This document shows positions 41,701-50,161 of a DNA stretch of 53,019 nucleotides, one piece after another (positions within the stretch are counted from its first letter, which is position 1; every line of letters begins with the position of its first letter). The DNA is from Armatimonadota bacterium (GTDB taxonomy: Bacteria > Armatimonadota > Zipacnadia > UBA1398 > JAKPQA01), in contig JAKPQA010000131.1 of assembly GCA_029547025.1 (NCBI GenBank), forward strand, positions 1-53,019. The letters are read 5' to 3'. Under the pieces are notes generated by a model that was given only the letters and a program-made list of their open reading frames with translations, was not told where the DNA came from and made no database searches. The translations under genes and the position numbers were made by a program.

Positions 41701-43075
41701 CGGCGTAGACGCGAACCTCGTCGAGGTCTCCCTGGAAGTGCTCCGACTCACCGCTCGAGGATCCAATGAACACCGGCGCATCGGCATCGACGGACACGGG
41801 GCCCGTCCGCTCCAGCGATCCAATCTCGGACCCATCGAGGAACACCCGCATCGTCTGGCCGTCGAACGTGCCTGCGCAATGGTGCCACCTGCCGTCAGCG
41901 ACACGGGCCGGGTCAATGGGGGCGTCGCACTCGATGTAGCCGCCGACATTGAGGCCGAGCGAGAGCACCGTGCCGCCCTCCTGGAACGAGAAGAGCAGAC
42001 GCCGAGCGCACTCCTGCCGGAGGATCTCACGGAAACCGCTCAGGTCCGTCGGCCGTACCCAGGCGGAGCAGGAGAGCGCAACCACCGGTTCGGTGAGGAG
42101 CCCCCGATCCGTCGACACGGCGTGCGGACCGTGCAGGGCCAATGCGCTGCCATGAACTCCTGGCGCGCGGAACAGTGGAGTGCCCGGCTGTGCGGCGGCG
42201 GGATGGTCTCCCTCGGCATCGCGCAGCTCGGCCGCGCCGCTGGGCTCATCCATGGTCCAATGGGCGGCAAGACGTTTCGCGATGACGGGCCCAGCATCCG
42301 GCTCTGCTGAGCCCTGGCGAGCGAGAGCATCGGTGCCAGAGCGGTACAGCTCCGCGATCTCGGCGGCCGAGAGGGCCTCGGCGTACACCGTTAGCTCATC
42401 CATCTGCCCCTGGAAGCACTCGCCGCCATCGGACGAACCGATGCAGGTGGGCGCCGGACCGCCTGCAGCGATGGTCCCAGGCCGATCGAGCGACCCGATC
42501 TCTGCGCCATCGAAGTAGACGCGAATCGTCCTGCCGTCGAAGGTGGCCGCGCACAGATGCCATCGCCCGTCCGCGACTTGGCTCGGCTCCACTGGGGCAT
42601 CACACTCGACATAGCCGCCGATGTTCAGGCCCAGAGAGAGGATGGTGCCGTCAGCCTGGAAAGAGAAGAGGATCCGCTGATCAGCATCCTCCTTGCGGAG
42701 GATCTCGCGGAAGCCGGTGAGGTCGGCGGGCAGGACCCATGCGGTGATAGAGACAGCCGAGGTGCCGCCGACGGCCGGCCCGCCGACCACGCGCAGCTTG
42801 TGGTTGCCCGAGAAGCCCTGGGCCGAGCCGAACACGCCAGACACACGGCGCAGACCGGGCGCCGGATACTCGAGAGCCGCGTCCAGAGCCGCAGGGCCGT
42901 CGTCGAGGCACAGGGGACCGATGGCGTCGTCAAAGGCCCAGTGCGCGAGGACCGTTCGTCCAGGGGCAACGGCACCCGCAGGGGGGAGATCAGCGCCGGG
43001 AAGAGCTGTGGCACCCGCCACAAGACCGAGACCCAATGCCAATCGCGCCACGAGCCGGAACCATGAGAGACGCAT
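38795..43075 (-). CDS. HzsA-like protein with two LamG domains, beta-propeller and two CxxCH haem sites
   Basis: A 1426-residue exported protein (signal LVARLALGLGLVAGATAL). Two LamG domains lie at about residues 40-250 and 270-475. A helical linker region (about 480-750) precedes a propeller-like region (about 770-1150: RPDVSFDGRRVLFCFKPHNE, DGTGLRQLTDGPYDD). The C-terminal part has two c-type haem motifs, GCLGCHELH and YCGACHQGE (DNA near 39410-39424 and 39259-39273). The order propeller then multihaem C-terminus matches hydrazine-synthase alpha-like proteins spread through Planctomycetota and relatives that do not do anammox, so hydrazine synthesis is not implied. Probably a periplasmic or surface redox protein. 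The gene converges on the PfkB gene, 16 bp away. Confidence 0.87.
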   Translation of the reverse strand: MRLSWFRLVARLALGLGLVAGATALPGADLPPAGAVAPGRTVLAHWAFDDAIGPLCLDDGPAALDAALEYPAPGLRRVSGVFGSAQGFSGNHKLRVVGGPAVGGTSAVSITAWVLPADLTGFREILRKEDADQRILFSFQADGTILSLGLNIGGYVECDAPVEPSQVADGRWHLCAATFDGRTIRVYFDGAEIGSLDRPGTIAAGGPAPTCIGSSDGGECFQGQMDELTVYAEALSAAEIAELYRSGTDALARQGSAEPDAGPVIAKRLAAHWTMDEPSGAAELRDAEGDHPAAAQPGTPLFRAPGVHGSALALHGPHAVSTDRGLLTEPVVALSCSAWVRPTDLSGFREILRQECARRLLFSFQEGGTVLSLGLNVGGYIECDAPIDPARVADGRWHHCAGTFDGQTMRVFLDGSEIGSLERTGPVSVDADAPVFIGSSSGESEHFQGDLDEVRVYAEALTGDDVAALYRAGTRVLQQRDVAIQSRLQALYTQEDTFARTLAGLRRRIIDERMPVDQDVADAVSRQLASAFPREVRDFTAWTGMTPLECVASRRGDALAGAVERLADLAVEYRPLTDEQWSRQTDEDRRRWAQVDAIKERVDRLLADDRSEHDWAEWVEVALDLGSRVSFRPYLAEPVAPYVKPETPKTGRLSESEAREALERDWLHQAGGAPTPDRVRQEIGWARDLAQRLRWSGADVRVLDAAVAELDECEDAARDLPAPNAELYFRVRAAKRRIVFANPALDFARVLFVDMPYPQGSEWAHETRHRLGYMAVPGARLMVLDGLSPHGVPTQLMPKAPLHGSFWRPDVSFDGRRVLFCFKPHNEKSFHLYEIHADGTGLRQLTDGPYDDLDPIYLPDGHIMFCTTRGNAYVRCMPPTNAYMLARCDGDGRNIYLVSPNVEPEYLPAVASDGRVMYTRWEYTDKPLWRAQGLWTINPDGTHTSTLWGNQSVWPDLLKDVRSIPGSSRVMFTGSAHHGWFSGSVGIIDPSKGFNFPNGLTKVTADVEWPESGNGPVDPVESPHYHSSGVYSAYYSPYPLTEKDFLVSANRNGKFVLYLMDVDGNRELIYEGTHHILHAIPLRPRTRPPVLPDSVAWPSREERLNPKPGIIYSSNVYSGAPEALRGKAKFLRVLQVDAKTYTYWNRRPYISTGPVVSILQSEGVKRVLGTVPIRPDGSVSFWAPSGRPLHFQLLDGEQRALQTMRSFVGVMPGEKRGCLGCHELHSTAPAYESLADAVISEPERITPPPWGEDTVSFARYVQPVLDRYCGACHQGEGEARKVLDLTRRPGFLDFDEPYVTLTGHPTWAAPYQRPDPEPPGWGIADTIMTEAYSTVDPKAYVTPEPMQRLSYRSRLIQRASSGEHHGVKVDAESLLRLILWVDTMCPYLGEEEVRAIPDPDFQGIDWLAIRPRIATAPRVVRPGPVD

Positions 43076-43200
43076 GGGTTACCTCCGAGACATGCGGCGG
43101 CCGAAGGCGCCATCGTACCGCCAAGCTTCGCTTGGTTCCCCCTATCGGGCCGCTCCGTAAGACGAGGTAAGGCGGCGCCAGGAGCAGCCCCCTCCCCAAC

Positions 43201-43256
43201 CCTCCCCGCGGACGGGGAGGGAGCCGGCTCCTCACCTCCCCCGTTCGCGGGGGAGG
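43201..43256. repeat. two GC-rich stem-loops in a gene-free stretch
   Basis: The 319-bp gap 43076-43394 has no ORF. It contains two perfect hairpins: 43201-43220 (stem CCTCCCCG, loop CGGA) and 43235-43256 (stem CCTCCCCCG, loop TTCG). The near-identical stem CCTCCCC(C)G suggests an interspersed repeat rather than a terminator, since no T run follows. The rest of the gap shows nothing. Confidence 0.7.
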
Positions 43257-43394
43257 CCGGGAGAGGGCTTCCCCTCCTACAAGCCCAGGACGAGTGCGCA
43301 CCAGCCCGGCGCACGTCATCGTCAGCCTCCGACCTAGCCGATGCCGGGCGACGGCGAGCCAGACCGCCCACCTCACGCGGCAGCCCCCGCCCCT

Positions 43395-44015
43395 CTACCG
43401 CGCCCTGTAGATGGCGGCCGGATCCACACCCAGGTCGGCGAGCCACTCGCCCGAGGGCGACAGCGCGAATCCGCCGAGCCCGCCCGGAGCAGTGGCTCGC
43501 GGCCGCGCGTCGCGCATGCGCCAGAGGGGCTGCCCGTAGATATCGTAGCACACCAGTAGGCAGCTGCCCTCGGGCTCGACACCGGCGAGAACGTACACGC
43601 GGTCGCCCGCCGAGTTCTCCTGGCCCGACGGTCCCGGGAGTAGGACGACTGCCCCGTCTTTCCCGTAGAAGCCCGTACAGCCGCCCTCGACGGGCGACAC
43701 GATGACCGCCTCGGCCGCGCCGAGGATGCTGAACTGCACGTGCAGGCCCGGGGCGCGTGTGTCCGGTGTCTGCCAGAGCACGCGCCCGTCACGAGCGTCC
43801 CCCACGATCACCCACGTCGAGAAGGGGCGGTCTGGATAGTCCGATGCGGCCACGCCCCAGTACTTGCCGTCGGTCGTGAGCGACATGCGGAGGCCGGCCT
43901 GCTCCACTCTGGCCGACCAGGCCCTTTTCCACTCCACATCGCCGCCCGGGCGGAAGAGGGCGATCTCGCGCAGGTCGAAGAAGTCGGCATTCGGGGGACG
44001 CGGCAACGGCGTCAC
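43395..44015 (-). CDS. beta-propeller-like hypothetical protein, possibly truncated
   Basis: A 206-residue frame from GTG 44015. It reads as repeating strands: EWKRAWSARVEQAGLRMSLT, STWVIVGDARDGRVLWQTPD, LHVQFSILGAAEAVIVSPVEG, and a last blade LLVCYDIYGQPLWRMRDAR, resembling three PQQ- or PD40-like blades. A complete propeller needs more, so it may be a fragment or work as part of an oligomer. It has no signal peptide. Hairpins flank it on both sides (44019-44063 and 43201-43256). The function is unknown. Confidence 0.55.
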   Translation of the reverse strand: MTPLPRPPNADFFDLREIALFRPGGDVEWKRAWSARVEQAGLRMSLTTDGKYWGVAASDYPDRPFSTWVIVGDARDGRVLWQTPDTRAPGLHVQFSILGAAEAVIVSPVEGGCTGFYGKDGAVVLLPGPSGQENSAGDRVYVLAGVEPEGSCLLVCYDIYGQPLWRMRDARPRATAPGGLGGFALSPSGEWLADLGVDPAAIYRAR

Positions 44016-44018
44016 ATC

Positions 44019-44063
44019 GCGGGGCTCCGCCCCGCCCCCCGCGCGAGGGGCCAGCCCCTCGCG
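44019..44063. repeat. two adjacent GC-rich stem-loops
   Basis: Directly upstream of the GTG at 44015: 44019-44035 has a 7-bp stem GCGGGGC with loop TCC, and 44042-44063 a 10-bp stem CGCGAGGGGC with loop CA. Such GGGGCTCCGCCCC and GAGGGGC hairpins recur in genomes of this type as interspersed elements. They sit where the ribosome-binding site of the 43395-44015 ORF would be. Confidence 0.65.
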
Positions 44064-44142
44064 GCTCCCATCCGGCTGCCGCCCGACCGGCGATGGCCCT
44101 GCCAGAGCATGAGGGCGGCCGTCCCGCTACGCGGCCCGCCCC

Positions 44143-44853
44143 TCACTCCGCGGGCTGCGGCTGCCCCTCCCTCGCCCCCTGGCGCACCTCTTCTGGACGC
44201 AGCGCCCGCTGGTAGATCCGCACCTCGTCGATAGCGCCTCCGAACGCCCCGCCGTGGCAGCTCGGGTACTCGAAGTTGCCGATCATGACGGGGTATGGGT
44301 TCGGGTTGGGGGAGCCCGAACGATCTACTTCGCCCTGCGCGTCACCGTCGACGTACAAGCGCAGCTTGCGTCCGTCCCACGTGCCAGCGATGTGGTGCCA
44401 TACGCCGGGCGAGATGGGGCCCACGCTGGACACCCTCGGCTCCCACGTCACGCCGGGGCTCCCGACGTGGACGAAGAAGGAGACTCGCCCGCCCTCGGAA
44501 GCCTTATCGATGCGCAGCAGGTACTCATCGTTCTTGGCGATGATGACGCGGGACTCGTCGGAGATGGGGCCGGGCAGGACCCACGCCTCGAGGGTGATGG
44601 CCCTGTCGAGACTCAGGCTCGGGCGCGACGCGACCCGGACGACGGATCCGGCCTCGGCGAAGCGCAGCCCCCACCCGCCGTGCCCGCGCACCCGCTCGAC
44701 GCCGGCGGAACGCGCCTGTTGCCCGAGCCCGGACGCGTCGACGGGTCTGCGCGCTCCACCTTCCTCGAACTGGAACTCGGCCACCAGGCCATCGACCGGG
44801 ACAGCCGGGGCTGCCGGTAGCGCCAGGCAGGCTAGCAGCACCCACGTGTGCAC
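44143..44853 (-). CDS. secreted single-LamG-domain protein
   Basis: A 236-residue exported protein (signal TWVLLACLALPAAPAVPV). One LamG/laminin-G domain fills the rest: LVAEFQFEEGGARRPVDASG, GWGLRFAEAGSVVRVASRPS, SLDRAITLEAWVLPG, GVWHHIAGTWDGRKLRLYVD, and FGGAIDEVRIYQRALRPEEV. The domain is of the kind that binds carbohydrate or protein. GTG 44853 has GGAGG eight bases upstream; another GTG at 44862 is less well placed. It is divergent from the sulfatase gene, with 219 bp between. Confidence 0.82.
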   Translation of the reverse strand: MHTWVLLACLALPAAPAVPVDGLVAEFQFEEGGARRPVDASGLGQQARSAGVERVRGHGGWGLRFAEAGSVVRVASRPSLSLDRAITLEAWVLPGPISDESRVIIAKNDEYLLRIDKASEGGRVSFFVHVGSPGVTWEPRVSSVGPISPGVWHHIAGTWDGRKLRLYVDGDAQGEVDRSGSPNPNPYPVMIGNFEYPSCHGGAFGGAIDEVRIYQRALRPEEVRQGAREGQPQPAE

Positions 44854-45072
44854 GGGCCACACCTCCAGATAGTGGCATGATACGGCGGCCGAGCCGACAA
44901 GCCTGCCTGGGAACACAGGCCAGGCGCCTCTCGTCTCGCGGTGCCGGAAAGGCAGGTAGCGGCGACGCCCTTCCGCCAGCCCACGCCACGGAACCAGGCG
45001 TCGCTCGTTCCCACGGCGAAGCAGCCCGCGCGGCTGGGCCCCAAGGGCCCGACGCGATAGGGAGTTCTGGAC

Positions 45073-46689
45073 ATGAGCGACACGATGAGCCGCCGGACCT
45101 TCATCAGGGGAATGGGCGCGGCCGCCGCCTCGGCTCTGGCGGGGCGCGCCCATGCCCAGACAAGGGAGGCCACAGTGGGTAACCGGCCCAATGTGCTCTT
45201 CATCATGACCGACCAGCAGCGCGCGGACACCATCGCCGCGCTGGGGAATGACCGGATCTACACACCGAACTTGGACCGTCTGGTCCGCCGCGGCGTGTCC
45301 TTCACCAACGCTTACACGACATGCCCGGTCTGCGTCGCGGCGCGATTGACCATCCGAACGGGCCGCCAGCCGCGCCGTACCGGCGTCTATGGGAACTCAC
45401 CTCCGACGCTGGTGGATGGCGAGCCGCTCGCTCCGGAGGAGCGCTGCGGGCCGTACCTCGCCCGGACCATGCGGGGTCTCGGCTACCGCACGTTCGGGAT
45501 CGGCAAGTTCCACTCGATGCCGTGGGACGAGGACCTCGGGTATGACACCCAGCTCCACAGTGAGGAGCTCTACGGTTCACCGGACCAGCGCGGCCGCGAT
45601 GCCTACGCGGCTTTCGTCGCCAGAGAGCACCCGGAGTATGACTTCATCGAAGGCCTAATGGGCGAGCGCACCGAGATGTACTACATGCCCCAGATGAGCC
45701 CCATGCCCAAGGAGTGCACCGTCGAAGCCTGGGCGGCCGACCGGGCCGTCGAGAGCATCGGTGCCGACGACGACAGGCCTTACTTCGGCTTCGTGTCCTT
45801 CGTCGGCCCGCACCCGCCTTTGGCACCGCCGATACCGTTCAACCGCATGTATGACCCCGACCGGATGCCGAACCCGATCAGGGGTGACCGCGACACCGAT
45901 CTGGCGGACGAGCAGATCCGCTGGATGAACTACGCGATCTGGGCGGAGGACATCAACGACCCGCACGCGCGCGTGCTGAGAGCACGCTACTACGGCGAGG
46001 TGTCCTACATCGACTGGTGCCTGGGGCGGATCCTCGATGCCGTCGACGCACGATCGGACGCGGACAACACGGTCATTTGCTTCTTCAGCGACCATGGTGA
46101 CCACCTGGGCGACCACCATGCATGGCAGAAAGAGAGCTACTTCGAGCAATCGTGCCGGATCCCGTATCTCGTGAGTTGGCCGGCCCGGCTCCCGCAGGAC
46201 ACTCGCCGTGCAGACTTGGTCTGTCACAGTGACCTGTTCGGGATCGCCACCGGCGCCGCGGGGGCACGGGACACGCGGGACGGCGTGGACCTGCTCGGTG
46301 CCATCGAGGACGGGGCGCCCACGAGGGAGACGCTGGTCGGGACGTATAGCGACCCAGGGACACCGGAGTTCAAGACCATGGTTCGGCACGGCCACTGGAA
46401 GTACATCTACATGGCCAACGGCGCGCGCGAGCAGCTCTTCGACCTGGCGGAGGACCCCGGTGAGCTGAGGGAGCTATCGGCGCGCCACCGGAGCACGACG
46501 AGGCGCCTGCGTGAGCTGGCCGTCGACTACCTGGCGGGATCGCCCAACTCCGCTCGGGCGCTCGACGGCGCGGACCTGCTCGGCTTTCCCCCCACCGAGA
46601 GGCCCCTGCAGCGGATCTACCAGTTCGACTACTCGCGCGGCGTTCGAGGGTTCCCAGAGAGCCCCGCCGACGTGCTGAAGGGGCTCTAG
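45073..46689 (+). CDS. Tat-exported type I sulfatase
   Basis: A 538-residue sulfatase. The N-terminus has a twin-arginine signal SRRTFIRGMGAAAASALA (R7, R8). The sulfatase core follows: PNVLFIMTDQQRADTIAAL, the formylglycine site C87-V-A-A-R91 (CxAxR form, accepted by FGE-type maturation in known sulfatases), TGRQPRRTGVYGN, and the later GDHLGDHHAWQKESYFEQS and KYIYMANGAREQLFDLAEDP segments. It would hydrolyse sulfate esters, likely of polysaccharides, outside the cytoplasm. ATG 45073 has GGGAG upstream. No anaerobic maturase gene is in this window. Confidence 0.93.
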   Translation: MSDTMSRRTFIRGMGAAAASALAGRAHAQTREATVGNRPNVLFIMTDQQRADTIAALGNDRIYTPNLDRLVRRGVSFTNAYTTCPVCVAARLTIRTGRQPRRTGVYGNSPPTLVDGEPLAPEERCGPYLARTMRGLGYRTFGIGKFHSMPWDEDLGYDTQLHSEELYGSPDQRGRDAYAAFVAREHPEYDFIEGLMGERTEMYYMPQMSPMPKECTVEAWAADRAVESIGADDDRPYFGFVSFVGPHPPLAPPIPFNRMYDPDRMPNPIRGDRDTDLADEQIRWMNYAIWAEDINDPHARVLRARYYGEVSYIDWCLGRILDAVDARSDADNTVICFFSDHGDHLGDHHAWQKESYFEQSCRIPYLVSWPARLPQDTRRADLVCHSDLFGIATGAAGARDTRDGVDLLGAIEDGAPTRETLVGTYSDPGTPEFKTMVRHGHWKYIYMANGAREQLFDLAEDPGELRELSARHRSTTRRLRELAVDYLAGSPNSARALDGADLLGFPPTERPLQRIYQFDYSRGVRGFPESPADVLKGL

Positions 46690-46773
46690 CGCGGCGGGCC
46701 GAGGCCTCTGCACTCACGGGTGGAGTGGCCTGGAGTGCCAGCGCGGCACGTGGGGCCGGGCACTGCGGGTCGG

Positions 46774-47766
46774 CTAGTACTGCACGAACAACACCTTGCC
46801 GCATTCCTGCCGCGCCATGAGGTCGTAGCCCTTCTGCGCTTCCTCGAGAGGGAACCGGTGGGTGATGACCCTGCGGGGCTTCAGCCCGCGGCTGCAGAGC
46901 TCCACCATGGCGGCGAACTCGCTCAGGCGGAAGTACCAGGCTCCGAAGACGCTCAGTTCCTTGTGGATCAGGTGACCGCTGGGGCTGAACGAAGCCAAGG
47001 GCTGCTCACCCACGATCCCCACCTTACCGCCCTTACGGACCGCATCGAATGCCGCTTCGATGGCCAGGGGGTTGCCGGAGCACTCGAGGCAGGTGTCGGG
47101 CCCGGCGCCCCCGGTGAGCTTCCTCAGCCGGTCGACGGTACCGTGCTTCCCGGCGGCGACGGTCCGCCAGGCGCCGAGCTTGAGGGCCAGGTCGCGGCGG
47201 TAGGCGCTCATATCGACGCCGATGACGCGGGCGCCCAGGAAGCTCCACAGCAGCACGGCCCCCAGACCGACGGGGCCGCAGCCGAAGACCGCCACTGTGT
47301 CATGCGCCTGCAGACCGACTCGCCGCGTCAGGTGGTAGGCCACGCCCATGGCATCGCCGGCGACCATCACCCCGGTGTCCCAGTCCATGCCGTCGGGGAC
47401 TCGAAGGCAGTGCCGTGCGGACAGCGCGATGTATTCGGCATGGGCGTATCCGCTGGGCAGCATGTTGGGACAGAACACGTGGTTGCCCTCTTGGCAGTGT
47501 GGGCAAGTGCCGCAGCCCACGATGACGTGCGCGCCCACGCGGTCGCCCACGGCGAACTCGGGGTGGCCGTTGGGATCCACGACTTCGCCCACGAACTCGT
47601 GTCCGGGGTTGCCGTGCCGGCCCTCGGGGCTCCGGAAGACGCCCATCTCGCTCCCGCAGAGCGCGGAGACCTTGATGTCGATGACGACCTGGTCGGCTGT
47701 CGGCCGGGGCTCAGGCACATCCTCGATCTCGACCTTCGAGTAGCCCGCGAATCGCAGCGATTTCAT
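46774..47766 (-). CDS. zinc-dependent alcohol/polyol dehydrogenase (MDR family)
   Basis: A 330-residue medium-chain dehydrogenase. Catalytic zinc residues are the Cys in KVSALCGSEMG, His in GNPGHEFVGEVVDPNG, and Glu-type ligand downstream; the structural zinc is bound by four Cys in VGCGTCPHCQEGNHVFCPNM. The NAD(P) Rossmann motif is VAVFGCGPVGLGAVLL. Threonine, sorbitol and similar dehydrogenases share this plan; the substrate is not defined. It is cytoplasmic. ATG 47766 follows GGAGG. It is divergent from the next glycosidase-like gene, with 139 bp between. Confidence 0.92.
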   Translation of the reverse strand: MKSLRFAGYSKVEIEDVPEPRPTADQVVIDIKVSALCGSEMGVFRSPEGRHGNPGHEFVGEVVDPNGHPEFAVGDRVGAHVIVGCGTCPHCQEGNHVFCPNMLPSGYAHAEYIALSARHCLRVPDGMDWDTGVMVAGDAMGVAYHLTRRVGLQAHDTVAVFGCGPVGLGAVLLWSFLGARVIGVDMSAYRRDLALKLGAWRTVAAGKHGTVDRLRKLTGGAGPDTCLECSGNPLAIEAAFDAVRKGGKVGIVGEQPLASFSPSGHLIHKELSVFGAWYFRLSEFAAMVELCSRGLKPRRVITHRFPLEEAQKGYDLMARQECGKVLFVQY

Positions 47767-47819
47767 GGCTCGCCTCCGGCTGCCGGCGTGGTGGGACGTG
47801 GAGTATGTCGTTCTCCGCG

Positions 47820-47851
47820 CTGCCGCGCGGGCCTGCCGCGCAGGCCGGCAG
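47820..47851. repeat. hairpin in a divergent intergenic region
   Basis: In the 139-bp gap, GGCCTGC (47830-47836) pairs with GCAGGCC (47840-47846) across the loop CGC, with an outer CTGCC/GGCAG pair extending to 47820 and 47851 around a 5-base bulge. It has no T run and is in the spacer between two divergent genes, so it is more likely an interspersed repeat or regulatory element than a terminator. Confidence 0.55.
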
Positions 47852-47905
47852 AGGACGGCGGAGAAGCTAAAGGCGGCAACCGTGCCTAGCCCCTAGGAGG
47901 TCCCC

Positions 47906-50158
47906 ATGCGCGCTCTACTCCTTGTGACCGCCCTCTGCACCCCCGCTGCACTCGAGGGTGAGAACCTGTTGCGCAACGGCGACTTCGAGTCCGGCCTGGA
48001 GGGCTGGGCCCTGCTACACCCTCCAGCGAACGCCGTCACCATCGAGCCAGGCCCGTCGGGCAACTGCGCCTGCCTCAGCGCCACCGACCGCAGTGGCTCC
48101 ACGTACATCACACAGGCGCTTGATCCTGAGCGAATCCGGGGACGGACCGTGCGACTCGAGGCCTCGATGCGGGCCGAGAACGTCGTCCTTGGCACCTATC
48201 CCTACTCACAGGCCAAAGCGACGTTGGTGTGGACCGACGGGCTGGGCGACCACAACCCCGAGACGCGCTTCCTTTACACATTTGGCTGGCGGCGCATGAG
48301 CGCGACGTGGGCCATCGGCCCCGAGTGCACGCAGGCGACGCTCTACCTCGGCATGCACACGACCACCGGCACGGTCTGGTTCGACGACGTGGCACTGACG
48401 GTGTGGGATACCGGGACTGGCGAACCGTCGCCCGATGTCGTGAGAGGCACACCCGGCACCGCAACGGCTCTGGAAGTCGACGGGCGCGAGTTCGTCCCGG
48501 TGCAGGTGAACGCGCCGGAGGAGGCAACTCCCTTCGCGGCGACGGCGGACGAGAAGGCACGAGGGTTCGTGCCATTCCGCACGCCAGACCCCAGCGCCAT
48601 CTTCCCCGGTACGGTGCCCCTGCGCGGTGAGGTGGTCCGGTCGTTCAGGCTCCTGGCGGCGCCGGGGCAGTACGAGCCGATCGCCTTCGCCGTGCACGCG
48701 CTGCGTCATCTGCGACGACTCACCGTGACTCCCGGACCCCTGGCCGGGCCAGGGGGGGCGACGATCCCGGCCACCGCGTTCGACCCGCGGATGGGGCGGT
48801 ACGTCATCCAGCGCATCGGGTACACAAGCTCGGACTACTACATCGTCCCGAAGCTGCTGGTCCGCGCCGCCGAGGTGCCCGTCGCGCCTGAGCGCCCGCA
48901 GCTCTTCTGGCTCACTCTCCATGTTCCCGAGGACGCGCGCCCGGGCGAGTACCGGGGTGTGGTGCGCATCCGAGCCGACGGCGCCGAGCTCTCCATCCCC
49001 GTGGCCGTGAGTGTCCCGGCAGTGCGCCTGAGCCGCGGAAAGCCGTGGATGCTGTTCTTCTACGACAGCAACCCGAAGGACGCGGAGCGGTACTTCCGCG
49101 ACATGCGCGAGCACGGCATGACCTCGGTGATCCTGGCCCAGGTGCAGGCTCCACTGCGGCGCGAGGGCGACCGCGCCCTCGTGGACTTCGCCACATCGGA
49201 CGCGTTCGTCGATGCGTATCGCGAGGCCGGCTTCACCGATCCCCTGGTGTACAACCCGTTCCACGACCGGCTAGCAACGCTCTTGCTCGAGCAGTTCGGG
49301 CTGGCCGAGCGCTTCCCGTCGATCGAGAACTACGGCGAGACGATCCGCGTGTTCGGCGAGGACGAGTACCCGCCGGTCCTGCACGAGATCTACCGGCAGG
49401 TTGTGCGGGACATCCGCAACCACGCACGGGAAGCCAACTGGCCGCCGATGCTGTTCTACCCGGTGGACGAGCCGAACGAGCTCGGTGACTGGCGCATCCC
49501 TGCCGCGCGCCTCGAGTACCGCCTCACTAGGGAGGCGGTGCCAGGGCTGCGCACGTTCTGCACGGCGTACTCAGTTCCCGCGATGGAGCGGCTCGATCCG
49601 TGGCTCGACGTGCGGACGGTCCCCATCAGCTCACTCATCGCCGATGAGAGGACGAACACTGAGTTCCGCGACTACCTCCGTCGCGCTGGCGGAGAGATCT
49701 GGGGGATCGAGTGGCCGGCCATGTGGGACGACTTCTGGCGCGCACGGGAGATCGCCGGGTTCCTGCCCGCGAAGGCAGGTGTGACCGGGATGACATCCTG
49801 GACCTACTACACCCCGGCGCCTGTGGCGGATGAGTACGATGACCTGCGTGGGGAGTTCAAGCACTGCCTGTTCGTCTACCGTGACACCGATGGGAGCCTC
49901 GTTCCGACCGTGACCTGGGAGGGCATCCGGGCCGGCGCCACTGACTGGCGGTACTTCGCGACGCTCGAGGAGGAAGCCGCGCGGGCCACGGGGTCGGAAC
50001 GTGATCGCGCGATGCGAGCGCTTCACGAGGTGCGCGATGCTGTGCCGTGGAGCGTCGACGGCCGGGAGGGGTGGGGCGACGACCGCGCCACGCAACTCCG
50101 GGCGAAGCTGGCTGAGGCCATCGCGCGTTTGCAGAGGCGGGCGGCGCGGGAGGGGTGA
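47906..50158 (+). CDS. secreted GH123/DUF4091-like glycosidase with N-terminal CBM4/9
   Basis: A 750-residue exported protein (short signal RALLLVTALCTPAALEG). Residues about 20-150 form a CBM4/9-like sandwich (NLLRNGDFESGLEGWALLHP, DGLGDHNPETRF, TGTVWFDDVALTVWD). From about 240 a beta-domain (YEPIAFAVHALRHLRRLTVT) leads into a TIM-barrel region of the DUF4091/GH123 type: WMLFFYDSNPKDAERYFRDM, HGMTSVILAQVQAP, PPMLFYPVDEPNELGDWRI (a likely acidic pair D-E), GIEWPAMWDDFWRAR and GMTSWTYYTPAPVADEYDD. GH123 enzymes act on N-acetylgalactosaminides, but family placement is tentative. ATG 47906 has a perfect AGGAGG upstream. Confidence 0.84.
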   Translation: MRALLLVTALCTPAALEGENLLRNGDFESGLEGWALLHPPANAVTIEPGPSGNCACLSATDRSGSTYITQALDPERIRGRTVRLEASMRAENVVLGTYPYSQAKATLVWTDGLGDHNPETRFLYTFGWRRMSATWAIGPECTQATLYLGMHTTTGTVWFDDVALTVWDTGTGEPSPDVVRGTPGTATALEVDGREFVPVQVNAPEEATPFAATADEKARGFVPFRTPDPSAIFPGTVPLRGEVVRSFRLLAAPGQYEPIAFAVHALRHLRRLTVTPGPLAGPGGATIPATAFDPRMGRYVIQRIGYTSSDYYIVPKLLVRAAEVPVAPERPQLFWLTLHVPEDARPGEYRGVVRIRADGAELSIPVAVSVPAVRLSRGKPWMLFFYDSNPKDAERYFRDMREHGMTSVILAQVQAPLRREGDRALVDFATSDAFVDAYREAGFTDPLVYNPFHDRLATLLLEQFGLAERFPSIENYGETIRVFGEDEYPPVLHEIYRQVVRDIRNHAREANWPPMLFYPVDEPNELGDWRIPAARLEYRLTREAVPGLRTFCTAYSVPAMERLDPWLDVRTVPISSLIADERTNTEFRDYLRRAGGEIWGIEWPAMWDDFWRAREIAGFLPAKAGVTGMTSWTYYTPAPVADEYDDLRGEFKHCLFVYRDTDGSLVPTVTWEGIRAGATDWRYFATLEEEAARATGSERDRAMRALHEVRDAVPWSVDGREGWGDDRATQLRAKLAEAIARLQRRAAREG

Positions 50159-50161
50159 CCT

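Noticed and set aside
38795-43075. Anammox hydrazine synthase
   Set aside because: Only two CxxCH motifs, LamG domains and no HzsB/C or hydrazine dehydrogenase genes; HzsA-like architecture alone does not imply anammox.
43201-44063. Possible CRISPR or terminator array
   Set aside because: Only four hairpins of different sequence, with no spacers of regular length and no T runs.
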